The notes under the pieces: model-generated | Seen by the model: the letters and a program-made list of their open reading frames with translations, nothing else | What the model was told of the DNA's origin: nothing | Databases searched by the model: none | Shown here: positions 13,048 through 22,421 of the stretch, one piece after another | Layout of the letters: every line of letters starts with the position of its first letter | Numbering within the stretch: position 1 is the stretch's first letter | Assembly: GCF_035917275.1 (NCBI RefSeq) | Contig: NZ_CP108508.1 | Span: 4,464,001-4,528,000, forward strand | From: Streptomyces sp. NBC_01237 | Lineage (GTDB): Bacteria; Actinomycetota; Actinomycetes; Streptomycetales; Streptomycetaceae | Direction of reading: 5' to 3' | DNA length: 64,000 nt | Translations under genes and position numbers: made by a program

Positions 13048-14178
13048 TCAGCCGGAGAGGCGGACCGGCATGATCAGGTACTTGTACGCGTCGTCCGCTT
13101 CCGCGTCGACCGCCGGGCGGCCGCTGAGCAGGGCGGGCTTGGTGGAGGTCGTGAACGAGAGCTGGGCGACCGGGGAGTCGATCGCGCTCAGACCGTCCAG
13201 CAGGAACGCCGGGTTGAAGGCGATCGAGATGTCGTCGCCCTCCAGCACCGCGTCGACGCGCTCCACAGCCTGTGCGTCGTCGCTCGACCCTGCCTCCAGG
13301 ATGAGCACACCCTGCTCGAAGCTGAGCCGCACCGGAGTGTTCCGCTCGGCGACCAGAGCCACACGCTTGACCGCCTCGACGAACGGAGCGGTCTCGATCA
13401 CCGCGACCGAGTTGAACTCGGTGGGGAAGAGCGTCCGGTACTTCGGCAGGTCGCCTTCGAGCAGTCGGGTCGTCGTACGGCGGCCCGCGCCCTCGAAACC
13501 GATCAGACCCTCTCCCGCACCCGAGCCGGACAGCGCCAGCGTGACCGTGTCGCCGCTGGTCAGCGCCTTGGCCGTGTCCAGGAGCGTCTTGGCCGGCACC
13601 AGGGCGACGGCCGAGGCGTCCGCGTTCTCCGGCTTCCAGTTGAACTCGCGGACCGCGAAGCGGTAGCGGTCGGTCGAGGCGAGGGTGACGGTGTCGCCCT
13701 CGATCTCGATCCGCACACCGGTCAGGACGGGCAGCGTGTCGTCGCGGCCGGCGGCGATGGCCACCTGCGCGGCGGCCGAGGCGAAGACCTCACCGGGGAC
13801 GGTGCCCGTGGCGGTCGGCATCTGCGGCAGAGCCGGGTACTCCTCCACAGGAAGGGTGTGGAGGGTGAAGCGCGAGGAGCCGCAGACCACGGTGGCCCGT
13901 ACACCGTCGGTGGAGATCTCCACCGGCCGGTTGGGCAGGGCGCGGCAGATGTCGGCGAGCAGGCGGCCGGAGACGAGCACCGTGCCGTCCTCGTCGATCT
14001 CCGCGTCCACCGAGACCTTGGCCGAGACCTCGTAGTCGAAGCTCGAGAAGCTGAGGGCTCCGTCCTCAGCCTTCAGCAGAAGGCCCGCGAGAACGGGCGC
14101 CGGCGGCCGGGCCGGGAGGCTGCGGGCCACCCAGGCCACCGCCTCCGCGAGTACATCGCGCTCCACCCGGATCTTCAC
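13048..14178 (-). CDS. dnaN: DNA polymerase III beta sliding clamp
   Basis: A 376-residue ring clamp that tethers polymerase III. The GTG at 14178 is chosen: AGGAGG lies upstream and the product begins KIRVERDVLAEAVAWVARSLP, the family start. The frame runs about 90 codons further upstream but that part lies in oriC and is not clamp-like. Three repeated clamp domains are visible, ending with the conserved PVRLSG tail (YKYLIMPVRLSG) where clients such as DnaE bind. It is transcribed away from oriC. Confidence 0.97.
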   Translation of the reverse strand: MKIRVERDVLAEAVAWVARSLPARPPAPVLAGLLLKAEDGALSFSSFDYEVSAKVSVDAEIDEDGTVLVSGRLLADICRALPNRPVEISTDGVRATVVCGSSRFTLHTLPVEEYPALPQMPTATGTVPGEVFASAAAQVAIAAGRDDTLPVLTGVRIEIEGDTVTLASTDRYRFAVREFNWKPENADASAVALVPAKTLLDTAKALTSGDTVTLALSGSGAGEGLIGFEGAGRRTTTRLLEGDLPKYRTLFPTEFNSVAVIETAPFVEAVKRVALVAERNTPVRLSFEQGVLILEAGSSDDAQAVERVDAVLEGDDISIAFNPAFLLDGLSAIDSPVAQLSFTTSTKPALLSGRPAVDAEADDAYKYLIMPVRLSG

Positions 14179-14351
14179 CGGAACCGCCTCCTGCTGTTGC
14201 TCGCTCGCCCTGCTGGCCTTCGTCGTCTGGATGGGGTCTCCCTGCCGAGGGGCTGGGGAGGACCCGGGGTCCAGTCTGACGTACGGCACCGACAGTCGTT
14301 GCTGCTCGGGGTCAAGTCGCGCCAAGAGGTCGTCGGCACTCGCCGGTCGAG

Positions 14352-14914
14352 TTGTACACAGGCCCCACTTCGAAGCGGATTCCTTGCTAACTCTGAGTGG
14401 TAGTAGTAGTAGGCCCTGTGGAAACCGTGGATAACGTCGTTTGCGCAGGTCAGCCACGGTTTTTTATCCACCGACCCTGTGGGCGGTACCGGTGGACAAC
14501 CAGGCGTTTCTGTGGACACAGGAAAGTTCTGCACACCCGATGCACAGGAGGGGGCTACTTCTCCCCAGGCCTGTCCCCAGCTTTACCCACGTTCCCCACA
14601 GCCCAACCGACCCTCATGGTGTGACGCCTTTCACTCTCGGCGGTGAAAGCGGGCGCTGGGTTGCCGAACAGTGGACAGGGCTGTGGAGAAGCTGGGGACA
14701 ACACGGCCCGGCCTGTGGGCCGACGGTGGACAACCCCGAAGCCCCCCTGTGGACGAAAACTTTGTCCACAGGCTGTGGATCATTGTTGACCACAAATCCC
14801 CAGGCACCTGACCTGGTCTGATGGAGTATCGGCAGATGCCCCTGTGGACGCAATATGGACAACTTCCCAGTCCCCAGGCTGTGGACGGCAGATTCCTCCC
14901 AGATCTGTGGAGAA
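14352..14914. other. oriC: Chromosomal replication origin oriC (DnaA-box cluster)
   Basis: The non-coding dnaN-dnaA interval. DnaA boxes close to TTGTCCACA are seen at 14352-14360, 14417-14425, 14426-14434, 14464-14472, 14491-14499, 14511-14519, 14592-14600, 14670-14678, 14682-14690, 14693-14701, 14725-14733, 14748-14756, 14762-14770 (perfect), 14774-14782, 14786-14794, 14843-14851, 14854-14862, 14880-14888 and 14906-14914. Both orientations occur. Streptomyces origins are known for about 19 such boxes without the AT-rich 13-mers of E. coli; the number and layout here fit. Confidence 0.95.
14401..14434 (-). promoter_or_regulatory. Candidate origin-unwinding element (DnaA boxes, GC block, DnaA-trios)
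   Basis: Read on the minus strand, two abutting DnaA boxes (TTATCCACG, then GTTTCCACA) are followed by a GGGC block and then CTA repeated four times (TAG four times at 14401-14412 on the plus strand). This is the order described for the Bacillus basal unwinding system, in which DnaA spreads from a box onto 3'-GAT-5' trios of one strand. Unwinding would proceed toward dnaN. Confidence 0.6.
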
Positions 14915-15327
14915 GGGGCACTCGGCGGCCCGTATTCGAACAGCCGTGACGCCGCGGCGGGTTCGGGCAGGGGCTTCCGGGCGCGCTTCCGGCCCTTTCC
15001 CGGTCCGATCGAGGCCTCGCAGAGGGCCGTCCGAGGGCTTCTGGCCGCCTTCCGGAGGGCATCTGGAGGCATCCGGAACACTCACGAAGGCCGTCGCGCC
15101 GGGCGTGTCGACCCCGTACGACGGGTGCCGACTGCCCTGGCGGCGGGTGCCGGCTGCCGTGCCGACGGGTGCGGACTGCCGTACCGACGGGTCGCCGACG
15201 ACGAAAAGGCGCCCCGGAAGGACCGTGGAGAGTCCTTCCGGGGCGCCTTTCGTACGTCCGATTCGCCTGGTGCCCCATAGAGAGGCGGGGCGGTTCTGTC
15301 GGCAGGCGTGCGGGGCGAGTCGGTGCG
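14915..15327. other. Spacer between oriC and the end of dnaA
   Basis: Contains no recognisable gene or DnaA box; the only structured element is the strong hairpin at 15205-15250. Confidence 0.5.
15205..15250 (-). terminator. Strong terminator after dnaA, shielding oriC
   Basis: A perfect 19-bp stem (arms 15205-15223 and 15232-15250, from AAAGGCGCCCCGG to CCGGGGCGCCTTT) with an eight-base loop, about 80 bases past the dnaA stop. It has T-runs on both sides, so it can work in both directions. It would keep dnaA transcription out of oriC. Confidence 0.85.
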
Positions 15328-17145
15328 TCAGCCGTTCTTGATGCGGTTGGTGAGCTCGGTGACCTGGTTGTAGATGGAGCGCCGCTCCGCCATCAGCGCC
15401 CGGATCTTGCGGTCCGCGTGCATCACCGTCGTATGGTCGCGGCCGCCGAACTGCGCGCCGATCTTCGGCAGGGAGAGGTCCGTCAGCTCGCGGCACAGAT
15501 ACATCGCGATCTGGCGCGCCGTCACCAGGACGCGGCTGCGGGAGGATCCGCACAGGTCCTCCACCGTCAGACCGAAGTAGTCCGCGGTCGCCGCCATGAT
15601 GGCCGGTGCGGTGATCTCCGGAGCCGAGTCCTCGCCGCCCGGGATCAGATCCTTGAGCACGATCTCGGTCAGCCCGAGGTCGACCGGCTGCCGGTTGAGG
15701 CTGGCGAAGGCCGTCACCCGGATCAGCGCGCCCTCCAGCTCGCGGATGTTGCGCGAGATACGGGAGGCGATGAACTCCAGCACCTCCGGCGGGGCGTTGA
15801 GCTGCTCCTGGACCGCTTTCTTACGGAGGATCGCGATGCGCGTCTCCAGCTCGGGCGGCTGCACATCGGTGGTGAGGCCCCACTCGAAACGGTTCCGCAG
15901 CCGGTCCTCCAGGGTCACCAGCTGCTTGGGCGGCCGGTCGGAGGACAGCACGATCTGCTTGTTGGCGTTGTGGAGCGTATTGAAGGTGTGGAAGAACTCC
16001 TCCTGCGTCGACTCCTTGCTCGCCAGGAACTGGATGTCGTCGACCAGCAGGATGTCCACGTCGCGGTAGCGCTTGCGGAACGTGTCGCCCTTGCCGTCAC
16101 GGATCGAGTTGATGAACTCGTTGGTGAACTCCTCCGAGCTCACGTACCGCACCCGGGTGCCCGGATAGAGGCTGCGCGCGTAGTGCCCGATGGCGTGCAG
16201 CAGGTGGGTCTTGCCGAGCCCCGACTCCCCGTAGATGAAGAGGGGGTTGTACGCCTTCGCCGGAGCCTCGGCGACGGCGACGGCCGCGGCGTGCGCGAAC
16301 CGGTTGGAGGCGCCGATGACGAACGTGTCGAAGAGGTACTTCGGATTCAGCCGGGCATGGGGTTCGCCGGGACCGGGCGGCGGCGCCGACTGGGCGCCCA
16401 TCGGACCGGGACCGCCGCCTCCGGTGCGGCCGGGGCCGGGCCCGCCCTGGCGGTGCTGGGGCTGCTGCTCCTGCATGTCGTGGCGGTCGGGGCGCTGCTG
16501 CTCGTAGCCCTGGCGCTCCGGCGGCTGCGGCCGGTAGTCGTGCTGCGGCTGCTGGGGCCGCCCGGTGCCGTACGGCTCGCGCCACTGGTCGGAGGGCTGC
16601 TCGCGGTCCTGGTATCCGCCGTGCCGGGGCTGCTGCCAGGAGAGGTCCTCCTGGGTGCGGGGCCAGGCGCCGGGCTCGGGGCGCTGCTGCTGGTAGTCGG
16701 GGTAGGCCGGGCGGGCGGTCGGCATGCCGTCGTCCGAGGGCCGGTGCCCGTATCCGTCGTACCCGTCGTTGTGCGGAGAGTCGTCGTGCTGCTGCCCTTG
16801 GTAACGGTGGGCCTGCTGGCCCTGGTGGGACTGCTGGTGCATCGGGGGCGCCGGCGGGGTGGGCGGTTCGCCGGCGGAGTCGTCGACGGTGATCGCGATC
16901 CGGATGGGGCGGCCGCACTCACGGGTCAGCGTCTCGCTGATGAGCGGCGCGAGCCGGCCCTCCAGGACGCGCTTGCCCCATTCGTTCGGGACGGCCAGCA
17001 GTGCGGTGTCGGCGACGAGTGCCAGCGGCTGGCAGCGCTCGATCCACTGCTTGTCCTTCGGCTCGATGCCCTGCTGGCCCTCCCCGAGGAGTTGTTCCAG
17101 CACGCGTGGCCACACTGCGGCAAGATCGGCAGGTACGTCAGCCAC
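15328..17145 (-). CDS. dnaA: Chromosomal replication initiator DnaA
   Basis: A 605-residue protein starting at the GTG at 17145 (product [19 protein letters not shown], the streptomycete start). Domain I covers about residues 1-93. Domain II is an unusually long disordered linker of about 170 residues rich in Gln, Gly, Pro, Arg and Tyr. The AAA+ domain has Walker A GESGLGKT (about 307-314) and Walker B LLVDDIQF. Domain IV carries the DNA-binding signature [15 protein letters not shown]. It recognises the boxes in oriC, and a perfect box in its own promoter (17286-17294) suggests autoregulation. It is transcribed toward oriC and stopped by the hairpin at 15205-15250. Confidence 0.97.
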   Translation of the reverse strand: MADVPADLAAVWPRVLEQLLGEGQQGIEPKDKQWIERCQPLALVADTALLAVPNEWGKRVLEGRLAPLISETLTRECGRPIRIAITVDDSAGEPPTPPAPPMHQQSHQGQQAHRYQGQQHDDSPHNDGYDGYGHRPSDDGMPTARPAYPDYQQQRPEPGAWPRTQEDLSWQQPRHGGYQDREQPSDQWREPYGTGRPQQPQHDYRPQPPERQGYEQQRPDRHDMQEQQPQHRQGGPGPGRTGGGGPGPMGAQSAPPPGPGEPHARLNPKYLFDTFVIGASNRFAHAAAVAVAEAPAKAYNPLFIYGESGLGKTHLLHAIGHYARSLYPGTRVRYVSSEEFTNEFINSIRDGKGDTFRKRYRDVDILLVDDIQFLASKESTQEEFFHTFNTLHNANKQIVLSSDRPPKQLVTLEDRLRNRFEWGLTTDVQPPELETRIAILRKKAVQEQLNAPPEVLEFIASRISRNIRELEGALIRVTAFASLNRQPVDLGLTEIVLKDLIPGGEDSAPEITAPAIMAATADYFGLTVEDLCGSSRSRVLVTARQIAMYLCRELTDLSLPKIGAQFGGRDHTTVMHADRKIRALMAERRSIYNQVTELTNRIKNG

Positions 17146-17285
17146 AGGGCACGCTCTCTCGCAGGTCCCACGAATGTGTGGTTCTCGGGACGGGATGGGT
17201 CGGGTCGGGTGAGGCCCGGCAGGCGGGAAGGAAAAGAACCGGAGTTCAGCCAAGGTAGTCAGGCCGACCCGCGTGGTTCAAGTTG

Positions 17286-17294
17286 TTGTCCACA
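17286..17294 (+). promoter_or_regulatory. Perfect DnaA box in the dnaA promoter region
   Basis: TTGTCCACA, about 140 bp upstream of the dnaA start codon. DnaA binding to its own promoter is known in streptomycetes, so this is a likely autoregulatory site. Confidence 0.7.
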
Positions 17295-17328
17295 GGCTGT
17301 GCATAGCGGTGCCCCGTGCGGGGCCGGT

Positions 17329-17358
17329 TTGACCGGATGGCGTAGCCGCGCGTACCGT
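17329..17358 (+). promoter_or_regulatory. Candidate rpmH promoter
   Basis: TTGACC (17329-17334), an 18-bp spacer and TACCGT (17353-17358) resemble the principal-sigma consensus. They lie about 170 bp before rpmH on the correct strand. Confidence 0.4.
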
Positions 17359-17526
17359 GACCAGGTCGAGTTGTCGATGGCTGCTGCCGCCTGCCTCCGA
17401 TGGGCAAAGATCACGATCTGTGATTGTGAAGCGGTGCACTAAGGCGTTTACGCGAGTTCCTCGTGGGCGCACGGTGACAGCCAGGCGATGTCCCGCCAAC
17501 ACACGAATCATTTCTGGAGCCCCCGA

Positions 17527-17664
17527 GTGAGCAAGCGCACCTTCCAGCCGAACAACCGTCGTCGCGCCAAGACCCACGGCTTCCGGCTGCGTATGCGTAC
17601 CCGTGCCGGCCGTGCGATTCTCGCGAACCGCCGTGGCAAGGGCCGCAGCAGCCTGTCCGCCTGA
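17527..17664 (+). CDS. rpmH: 50S ribosomal protein L34
   Basis: A 45-residue, very basic protein: [24 protein letters not shown], then [20 protein letters not shown], the full L34 sequence pattern. It starts at a GTG preceded by CTGGAG. It is the first gene of the rightward rpmH-rnpA-yidD-yidC-jag-rsmG series, which diverges from dnaA as in most bacteria. Confidence 0.97.
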
Positions 17665-17682
17665 TCGTTTACAGGTCATGAC

Positions 17683-18054
17683 GTGCTGCCTACCGAGAAT
17701 CGGCTGAGGCGGCGCGAGGACTTCGCGACCGCGGTACGACGAGGACGTCGAGCCGGACGTCCGCTACTCGTCGTCCATCTATGCAGCGGTGCAACGGACC
17801 CGCACGTGACTGGGGAGACTGTTCCCCCGCCGCGTGCGGGTTTCGTTGTCAGCAAAGCTGTGGGTGGAGCGGTCGTACGCACAGCGGTGAAGCGACAGCT
17901 TCGTCATCTGGTCCGCGAACGGCTGGCTCAGCTGCCCCCCGGTAGCCTTGTTGTCGTACGAGCGCTGCCCGGATCGGGCGACGCCGACCATGCACAGCTG
18001 GCCCGAGACCTGGACGCCGCCCTGCAGCGGCTCCTGGGAGGGGGCGCGCGATGA
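17683..18054 (+). CDS. rnpA: Ribonuclease P protein component
   Basis: A 123-residue basic protein that binds the RNase P RNA and the 5' leader of precursor tRNAs. [20 protein letters not shown] is the usual N-terminus, and the RNA-binding region [27 protein letters not shown] corresponds to the RNR motif. The GTG start is 18 bases past the rpmH stop, and its stop overlaps the yidD start (ATGA). Confidence 0.95.
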   Translation: MLPTENRLRRREDFATAVRRGRRAGRPLLVVHLCSGATDPHVTGETVPPPRAGFVVSKAVGGAVVRTAVKRQLRHLVRERLAQLPPGSLVVVRALPGSGDADHAQLARDLDAALQRLLGGGAR

Positions 18055-18410
18055 AGTACCCGTTGCTGGCTCTCATCAAGCTGTATCAGTGGACGATCAG
18101 CCCACTCCTCGGGCCTGTCTGCCGTTACTACCCGTCGTGTTCCCACTATGGATATACGGCGATCGACCGACACGGTGCGATCAAGGGAACAGCGCTGACC
18201 GCATGGCGCATCCTGCGATGCAATCCGTGGTCACCCGGCGGTGTGGATCATGTCCCGCCACGCAAGCGTCCGCGCTGGCACGAGTTGCTGCGCAACGCTC
18301 TGCGCGGCGGCAAGGGCGGGGACTCCGCCGCTGATGTGCCGCCCGGGGGGTCGGTCTCCGAACCCCTGAGCCCGGCCACAGAGACCTCGTCCAAAGCTCA
18401 AGGAGCCTGA
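18051..18410 (+). CDS. yidD: Membrane protein insertion efficiency factor YidD
   Basis: 119 residues. The YidD core is complete: [62 protein letters not shown], with the conserved Cys residues and the HGxxKG and RCNPWxPGG motifs. The last 40 residues are a variable Ser/Gly-rich tail. It overlaps rnpA by four bases and precedes yidC by three, so it is coupled to both. It helps YidC insert membrane proteins. Confidence 0.95.
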   Translation: MKYPLLALIKLYQWTISPLLGPVCRYYPSCSHYGYTAIDRHGAIKGTALTAWRILRCNPWSPGGVDHVPPRKRPRWHELLRNALRGGKGGDSAADVPPGGSVSEPLSPATETSSKAQGA

Positions 18411-18413
18411 TTA

Positions 18414-19691
18414 GTGGACACGATTGCCAGTCTGTTCAGCTTTATCACCACACCTGTCTCATGGGTCATCGTCCAGTTCCACAAGCTGTACGGAGCGATG
18501 TTCGGTGATGACACGGGCTGGGCCTGGGGCCTGTCCATCGTGTCCCTGGTGGTGCTGATCCGGATCTGCCTGATCCCGCTTTTCGTGAAGCAGATCAAGT
18601 CGACCCGGAACATGCAGGTGCTCCAGCCGAAGATGAAGGCGATCCAGGAGCGCTACAAGAACGACAAACAGCGTCAGTCCGAAGAGATGATGAAGCTGTA
18701 CAAGGAGACGGGTACCAACCCGCTCTCCTCGTGCCTTCCCATCCTGGCGCAGTCCCCGTTCTTCTTCGCCCTGTATCACGTGCTCTCGGCCATCGCCTCG
18801 GGCAAGAAGATCGGCGCCATCGACCAGTCGCTGCTCGACAGCGCGCGTCAGGCCCACATCTTCGGTGCCCCGCTGGCCGCGAAGTTCACGGACAGTGCTG
18901 ACAAGGTCGCCTCTCTCCAGGCTTCGCTGGCCGACGTCCGCGTCGTCACCGCGATCATGATCGTGATGATGTCCGCGTCGCAGTTCTTCACGCAGCGCCA
19001 GCTGATGACGAAGAACGTCGACCTGACGGTGAAGACCCCGTACATGCAGCAGCAGAAGATGCTGATGTACATCTTCCCGGTCATCTTCGCCGTGATGGGT
19101 ATCAACTTCCCCGTCGGTGTCCTCGTCTACTGGCTGACCACCAACGTCTGGACCATGGGTCAGCAGATGTACGTGATCAACCAGAACCCGACGCCGGGCA
19201 GCAAGGCGCAGGACCAGTACCTGGGGCGTCTGCTGAAGAGCGTGACCGCTCATGGCGAGGTCCGCGGCCGGACCAGGCGCAACATGATCAAGCGGATCGT
19301 CGCCAAGGGCCCGGACCGCAATGACATCGAGCGCAAGTTCATCACCGGTCTGGGCAAGCTGGGTCTCGCGGCTCAGGAGGACGGCACGGTGGCCAAGAGC
19401 GATACGGCCGTGGCCGAGGCCGAGGGCGGCGGTGCGCAGAAGCGGCACCAGCCCAAGCGGCAGACCAAGGCGAAGCGCCAGACCGGGGCCGCCACGGCCG
19501 GTGGTGCCAAGGATTCCGACCCGGCCGATTCGGCCGAGAAGGGCTCCAAGACCTCGCTGGAGAAGAGCGACGCCTCGCAGGACGACGACAAGCCGAAGGC
19601 GGCGGGCAAGCCCGCGTCCGGCTCCTCACGCCAAGCCAAGTCCGGACAGCGCAAGGGCCCGCAGCGGCCCAAGCACCCGTCCAAGAAGTAA
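18414..19691 (+). CDS. yidC: Membrane protein insertase YidC
   Basis: A 425-residue insertase with five membrane helices, including [18 protein letters not shown], with the Arg inside the membrane groove, [21 protein letters not shown], and a final pair ending in [20 protein letters not shown]. It starts at a GTG with AAGGAG eight bases upstream. The C-terminal about 130 residues form a long Lys/Ala/Ser-rich cytoplasmic tail, typical of actinobacteria and able to contact ribosomes. There is no Gram-negative periplasmic domain. Confidence 0.96.
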   Translation: MDTIASLFSFITTPVSWVIVQFHKLYGAMFGDDTGWAWGLSIVSLVVLIRICLIPLFVKQIKSTRNMQVLQPKMKAIQERYKNDKQRQSEEMMKLYKETGTNPLSSCLPILAQSPFFFALYHVLSAIASGKKIGAIDQSLLDSARQAHIFGAPLAAKFTDSADKVASLQASLADVRVVTAIMIVMMSASQFFTQRQLMTKNVDLTVKTPYMQQQKMLMYIFPVIFAVMGINFPVGVLVYWLTTNVWTMGQQMYVINQNPTPGSKAQDQYLGRLLKSVTAHGEVRGRTRRNMIKRIVAKGPDRNDIERKFITGLGKLGLAAQEDGTVAKSDTAVAEAEGGGAQKRHQPKRQTKAKRQTGAATAGGAKDSDPADSAEKGSKTSLEKSDASQDDDKPKAAGKPASGSSRQAKSGQRKGPQRPKHPSKK

Positions 19692-19705
19692 GAAGGAGTC
19701 CATCC

Positions 19706-20215
19706 GTGACGGAAGGCACCACCTCCACGGCCGCTGAGGGCAGCGACACTCTGACCCGCCTTGAGCAGGAAGGGGAGATCGCAGCCGATTACCTTGAGGG
19801 CCTGCTCGACATCGCCGACCTGGACGGCGACATCGACATGGACGTCGAGGCGGACCGGGCCGCGGTCTCGATCATCAGCGACTCGGCACGTGAACTGCAG
19901 AAGCTCGTGGGGCGCGACGGCGAGGTGCTGGAGGCGCTTCAGGAGCTGACGCGGCTGGCCGTCCACCGGGAGACCGGTGACCGGAGCCGTCTGATGCTCG
20001 ACATCGGCGGCTTCCGGGCCAAGAAGCGCGAGATCCTCGCCGCGCTGGGTGCCAAGGCCGCGGACGAGGTGAAGACCTCGGGCGAGCCGAAGAAGCTGGA
20101 CCCGATGACGCCGTTCGAGCGCAAGGTCGTGCACGACGCGGTCGCGGCAGCCGGTCTGCGGAGCGAGTCCGAGGGCGAGGAGCCGCAGCGCTTCGTCGTC
20201 GTTCTCCCGGCCTGA
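19706..20215 (+). CDS. jag: KH/R3H RNA-binding protein Jag (KhpB)
   Basis: 169 residues. After an acidic N-terminus, a KH domain (AVSIISDSARELQKLVGRDGEVLEALQELTRLAV) is followed by an R3H domain (FRAKKREILAALGAKAADEV...LDPMTPFERKVVHDAV) with the Arg-x-x-x-His-like helix. It lacks the longer Jag-N domain of Bacillus. It lies 14 bp after yidC with AAGGAG before the GTG start. KhpB-type proteins bind many small RNAs and mRNAs and affect cell shape. Confidence 0.93.
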   Translation: MTEGTTSTAAEGSDTLTRLEQEGEIAADYLEGLLDIADLDGDIDMDVEADRAAVSIISDSARELQKLVGRDGEVLEALQELTRLAVHRETGDRSRLMLDIGGFRAKKREILAALGAKAADEVKTSGEPKKLDPMTPFERKVVHDAVAAAGLRSESEGEEPQRFVVVLPA

Positions 20216-20231
20216 CCGGATCCTTGTACTG

Positions 20232-20266
20232 TCGGCCCCGTCTGTTCGCAGGCGGGGCCGATCTTT
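20232..20266 (+). terminator. Terminator between jag and rsmG
   Basis: Stem TCGGCCCCGTCTG / CAGGCGGGGCCGA with a TTCG tetraloop, followed by TCTTT, 17 bases past the jag stop. Confidence 0.8.
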
Positions 20267-20324
20267 GTCAGCCTGATAGTCAGCCACCCACAGTGCGTTA
20301 GTGCGGTACGGAAGGACGGTCCCC

Positions 20325-21041
20325 GTGACGGAGGCAGCAGAGCTCCCCCAGGCACCTGAAGAGGCGCAGGCGGTATTCGGAGAGGTCTTCCCTGAAGCCG
20401 TCCGGTACGCGGAGCTCCTTGCGGATGCCGGGGTCAAGCGCGGTCTGATCGGGCCGCGTGAGGTGCCGCGGCTCTGGGAGCGTCACCTGCTGAACTGCGC
20501 GGTGCTCTCCGAGGTGGTTCCTGAGGGGGTCACGGTGTGCGACGTGGGCTCGGGGGCCGGCCTTCCCGGTATCCCGCTTGCTCTGGTGCGCCCGGATCTG
20601 AAGATCACCCTGCTGGAGCCGCTGCTCCGACGGACGAACTTCCTCCAGGAAGTCGTCGAGCTGCTGGGACTGGATCATGTGACGGTCGTCCGTGGCCGTG
20701 CCGAGGAAGTTCTCGGGACTCTGCAGCCCGTTCATGTGGTGACGGCTCGCGCGGTGGCCCCGCTGGACCGGCTGGCGGGCTGGGGCGTGCCCCTGCTGCG
20801 CCCGTACGGAGAGATGCTGGCGCTGAAGGGCGACACCGCGGCGGAGGAGATCCAGGGCGCTCGTGCCGCCCTGAGCAAGCTCGGGGTGGTCGAGACCGAG
20901 GTGCTGCACGTCGGTGAGGGCGTGGTCGATCCGACGTCCACGGTGGTGCGTGTGGTGGTCGGGGAGAGCCCCGGTGGTGTGAGGTTCGCCGCAAAGAGGG
21001 CCAAGGCCGCGCGGGTGGGACGTACGCGTCGGCGTCGCTGA
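20325..21041 (+). CDS. rsmG: 16S rRNA (guanine-N7) methyltransferase RsmG
   Basis: 238 residues, formerly GidB; it methylates G527 of 16S rRNA with S-adenosylmethionine. The GTG at 20325 is chosen because GGAAGGACGG lies upstream and the product begins [21 protein letters not shown]-binding motif [18 protein letters not shown] and the following acidic LLEPLLRR are clear. The C-terminus is very basic. Loss of this enzyme gives low-level streptomycin resistance in Streptomyces. Confidence 0.95.
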   Translation: MTEAAELPQAPEEAQAVFGEVFPEAVRYAELLADAGVKRGLIGPREVPRLWERHLLNCAVLSEVVPEGVTVCDVGSGAGLPGIPLALVRPDLKITLLEPLLRRTNFLQEVVELLGLDHVTVVRGRAEEVLGTLQPVHVVTARAVAPLDRLAGWGVPLLRPYGEMLALKGDTAAEEIQGARAALSKLGVVETEVLHVGEGVVDPTSTVVRVVVGESPGGVRFAAKRAKAARVGRTRRRR

Positions 21042-21344
21042 CGCGGTCGGATGGACGGGGTGACGAAACGCTGAAGTCCGTTACGTACCGGTTCGTTCGG
21101 TCTATCAGCAATGCTCCGGTAATGAGGCTGTACGTACCTCGTGCGGAGTGTCGTGGCCTGGTAGTAGCGATGCGGGGGCATCGTGTTTCACGTGAAACGT
21201 CGCTCTCTGCTGCAGGGAATCATCAGCCGCGGCCGCGCGGCTGCCACGCCGCGCGACCGCAAGCCCGTTAGGGCTACCGAGTTGTCCACAGACGTGGATT
21301 CATCCACAGAACAGCGGGCCTCGCTGGTTCACGACCCCGAAAGC
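21042..21344 (+). promoter_or_regulatory. parAB promoter/leader with parS and DnaA boxes
   Basis: About 300 bp upstream of the preferred parA start. It contains parS at 21185-21198, a perfect DnaA box TTGTCCACA at 21282-21290 and a second, TCATCCACA, at 21300-21308. A frame in phase with parA runs through it from a GTG at 21183, so it could instead encode a 54-residue N-terminal extension. Confidence 0.5.
21185..21198. other. parS site 1 (parA upstream)
   Basis: Perfect GTTTCACGTGAAAC, the ParB-binding centromere sequence, 147 bp before the preferred parA start. Confidence 0.95.
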
Positions 21345-22421
21345 ATGGCAGGCTCTGTTCATTGCGAGCCTGAAGTCGAGGAGAGTGAATCCTTGCGGTC
21401 CGACGCCAACATCGCGGGACCGATGACCGATCCGGTCCCCGGTCCCCGAACCGAGTCCGCGGGGGAGGGTGTTTCACGTGAAACACCGCCGCCGCTGGAC
21501 GACACACCCATCGGTCGTGCGGCCCAGCTGGCGGTTGAGGCCCTTGGCCGCGCCGGCGAGGGGCTGCCCCGCCCTGACCAGACCCGCGTCATGGTGGTGG
21601 CCAACCAGAAGGGCGGGGTCGGCAAGACGACCTCGACGGTCAACCTTGCCGCGTCCCTGGCACTGCACGGCGCGCGTGTTCTGGTGGTCGACCTCGACCC
21701 GCAGGGCAACGCCTCCACGGCTCTGGGAATCGACCACCATGCCGAGGTTCCCTCCATCTATGACGTCCTGGTGGAGAGCCGGCCCCTCTCCGAGGTGGTT
21801 CAGCCGGTCCCGGACGTCGAAGGTCTCTTCTGCGCCCCCGCCACCATCGATCTCGCCGGTGCGGAGATCGAATTGGTGTCACTGGTGGCGCGGGAGAGCC
21901 GGCTTCAGCGGGCGATCCAGGCGTATGAACAGCCGTTGGACTACATCCTCATCGACTGCCCGCCCTCGCTCGGTCTGCTGACGGTCAACGCCATGGTCGC
22001 CGGAGCCGAGGTGCTGATCCCCATCCAGTGCGAGTACTACGCGCTGGAGGGACTGGGGCAGCTGCTGAGGAATGTCGACCTGGTCCGGGGACATCTGAAC
22101 CCGGATCTGCATGTGTCGACGATCCTGCTGACGATGTACGACGGCAGGACCAGGCTCGCCTCGCAGGTCGCCGAGGAGGTGCGCACCCACTTCGGCAAGG
22201 AAGTGCTGCGGACAAGCATTCCGCGGTCGGTGCGTATCTCGGAGGCACCGAGTTATGGGCAGACCGTGCTGACCTACGACCCGGGATCCAGCGGGTCGCT
22301 GTCGTATCTTGAGGCGGCACGTGAGATCGCCCTGAGGGGCGTCGGGGTGCACTACGAGGCCCAGCATGCCCACACGGGTAGTCAGAACAGCCAGCAAAGC
22401 ATCTCGGAGGGCATTCAGTGA
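21345..22421 (+). CDS. parA: Chromosome partitioning ATPase ParA
   Basis: 358 residues from the ATG at 21345. An in-phase GTG at 21183 would add 54 residues, but that stretch contains parS and DnaA boxes and is poorly protein-like. The deviant Walker A KGGVGKTT is at about residues 89-96, Walker A' is [16 protein letters not shown] and Walker B is [18 protein letters not shown]. An N-terminal disordered extension of about 85 residues precedes the ATPase. ParA moves ParB-parS complexes and, in Streptomyces, organises nucleoids in aerial hyphae. Its stop overlaps the parB start. A parS site lies within the gene at 21471-21484. Confidence 0.95.
   Translation: MAGSVHCEPEVEESESLRSDANIAGPMTDPVPGPRTESAGEGVSRETPPPLDDTPIGRAAQLAVEALGRAGEGLPRPDQTRVMVVANQKGGVGKTTSTVNLAASLALHGARVLVVDLDPQGNASTALGIDHHAEVPSIYDVLVESRPLSEVVQPVPDVEGLFCAPATIDLAGAEIELVSLVARESRLQRAIQAYEQPLDYILIDCPPSLGLLTVNAMVAGAEVLIPIQCEYYALEGLGQLLRNVDLVRGHLNPDLHVSTILLTMYDGRTRLASQVAEEVRTHFGKEVLRTSIPRSVRISEAPSYGQTVLTYDPGSSGSLSYLEAAREIALRGVGVHYEAQHAHTGSQNSQQSISEGIQ
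21471..21484. other. parS site 2 (inside parA)
   Basis: Perfect GTTTCACGTGAAAC inside the coding sequence, read as Val-Ser-Arg-Glu-Thr in the disordered N-terminal part of ParA. It is the centre of a 20-bp palindrome (21468-21487). Confidence 0.95.

Larger units (their letters stand above)
17146..17526. promoter_or_regulatory. Divergent dnaA / rpmH promoter region
   Basis: A 381-bp gap between the diverging dnaA and rpmH genes, so both promoters lie here. It carries one perfect DnaA box and a candidate rpmH promoter, listed separately. I could not choose a clear dnaA -35/-10 pair. Confidence 0.7.

Noticed and set aside
21183..21344. Using GTG 21183 as the parA start
   Set aside because: The added 54 codons contain parS and two DnaA boxes and are not ParA-like, so the ATG at 21345 is preferred, with the alternative noted.
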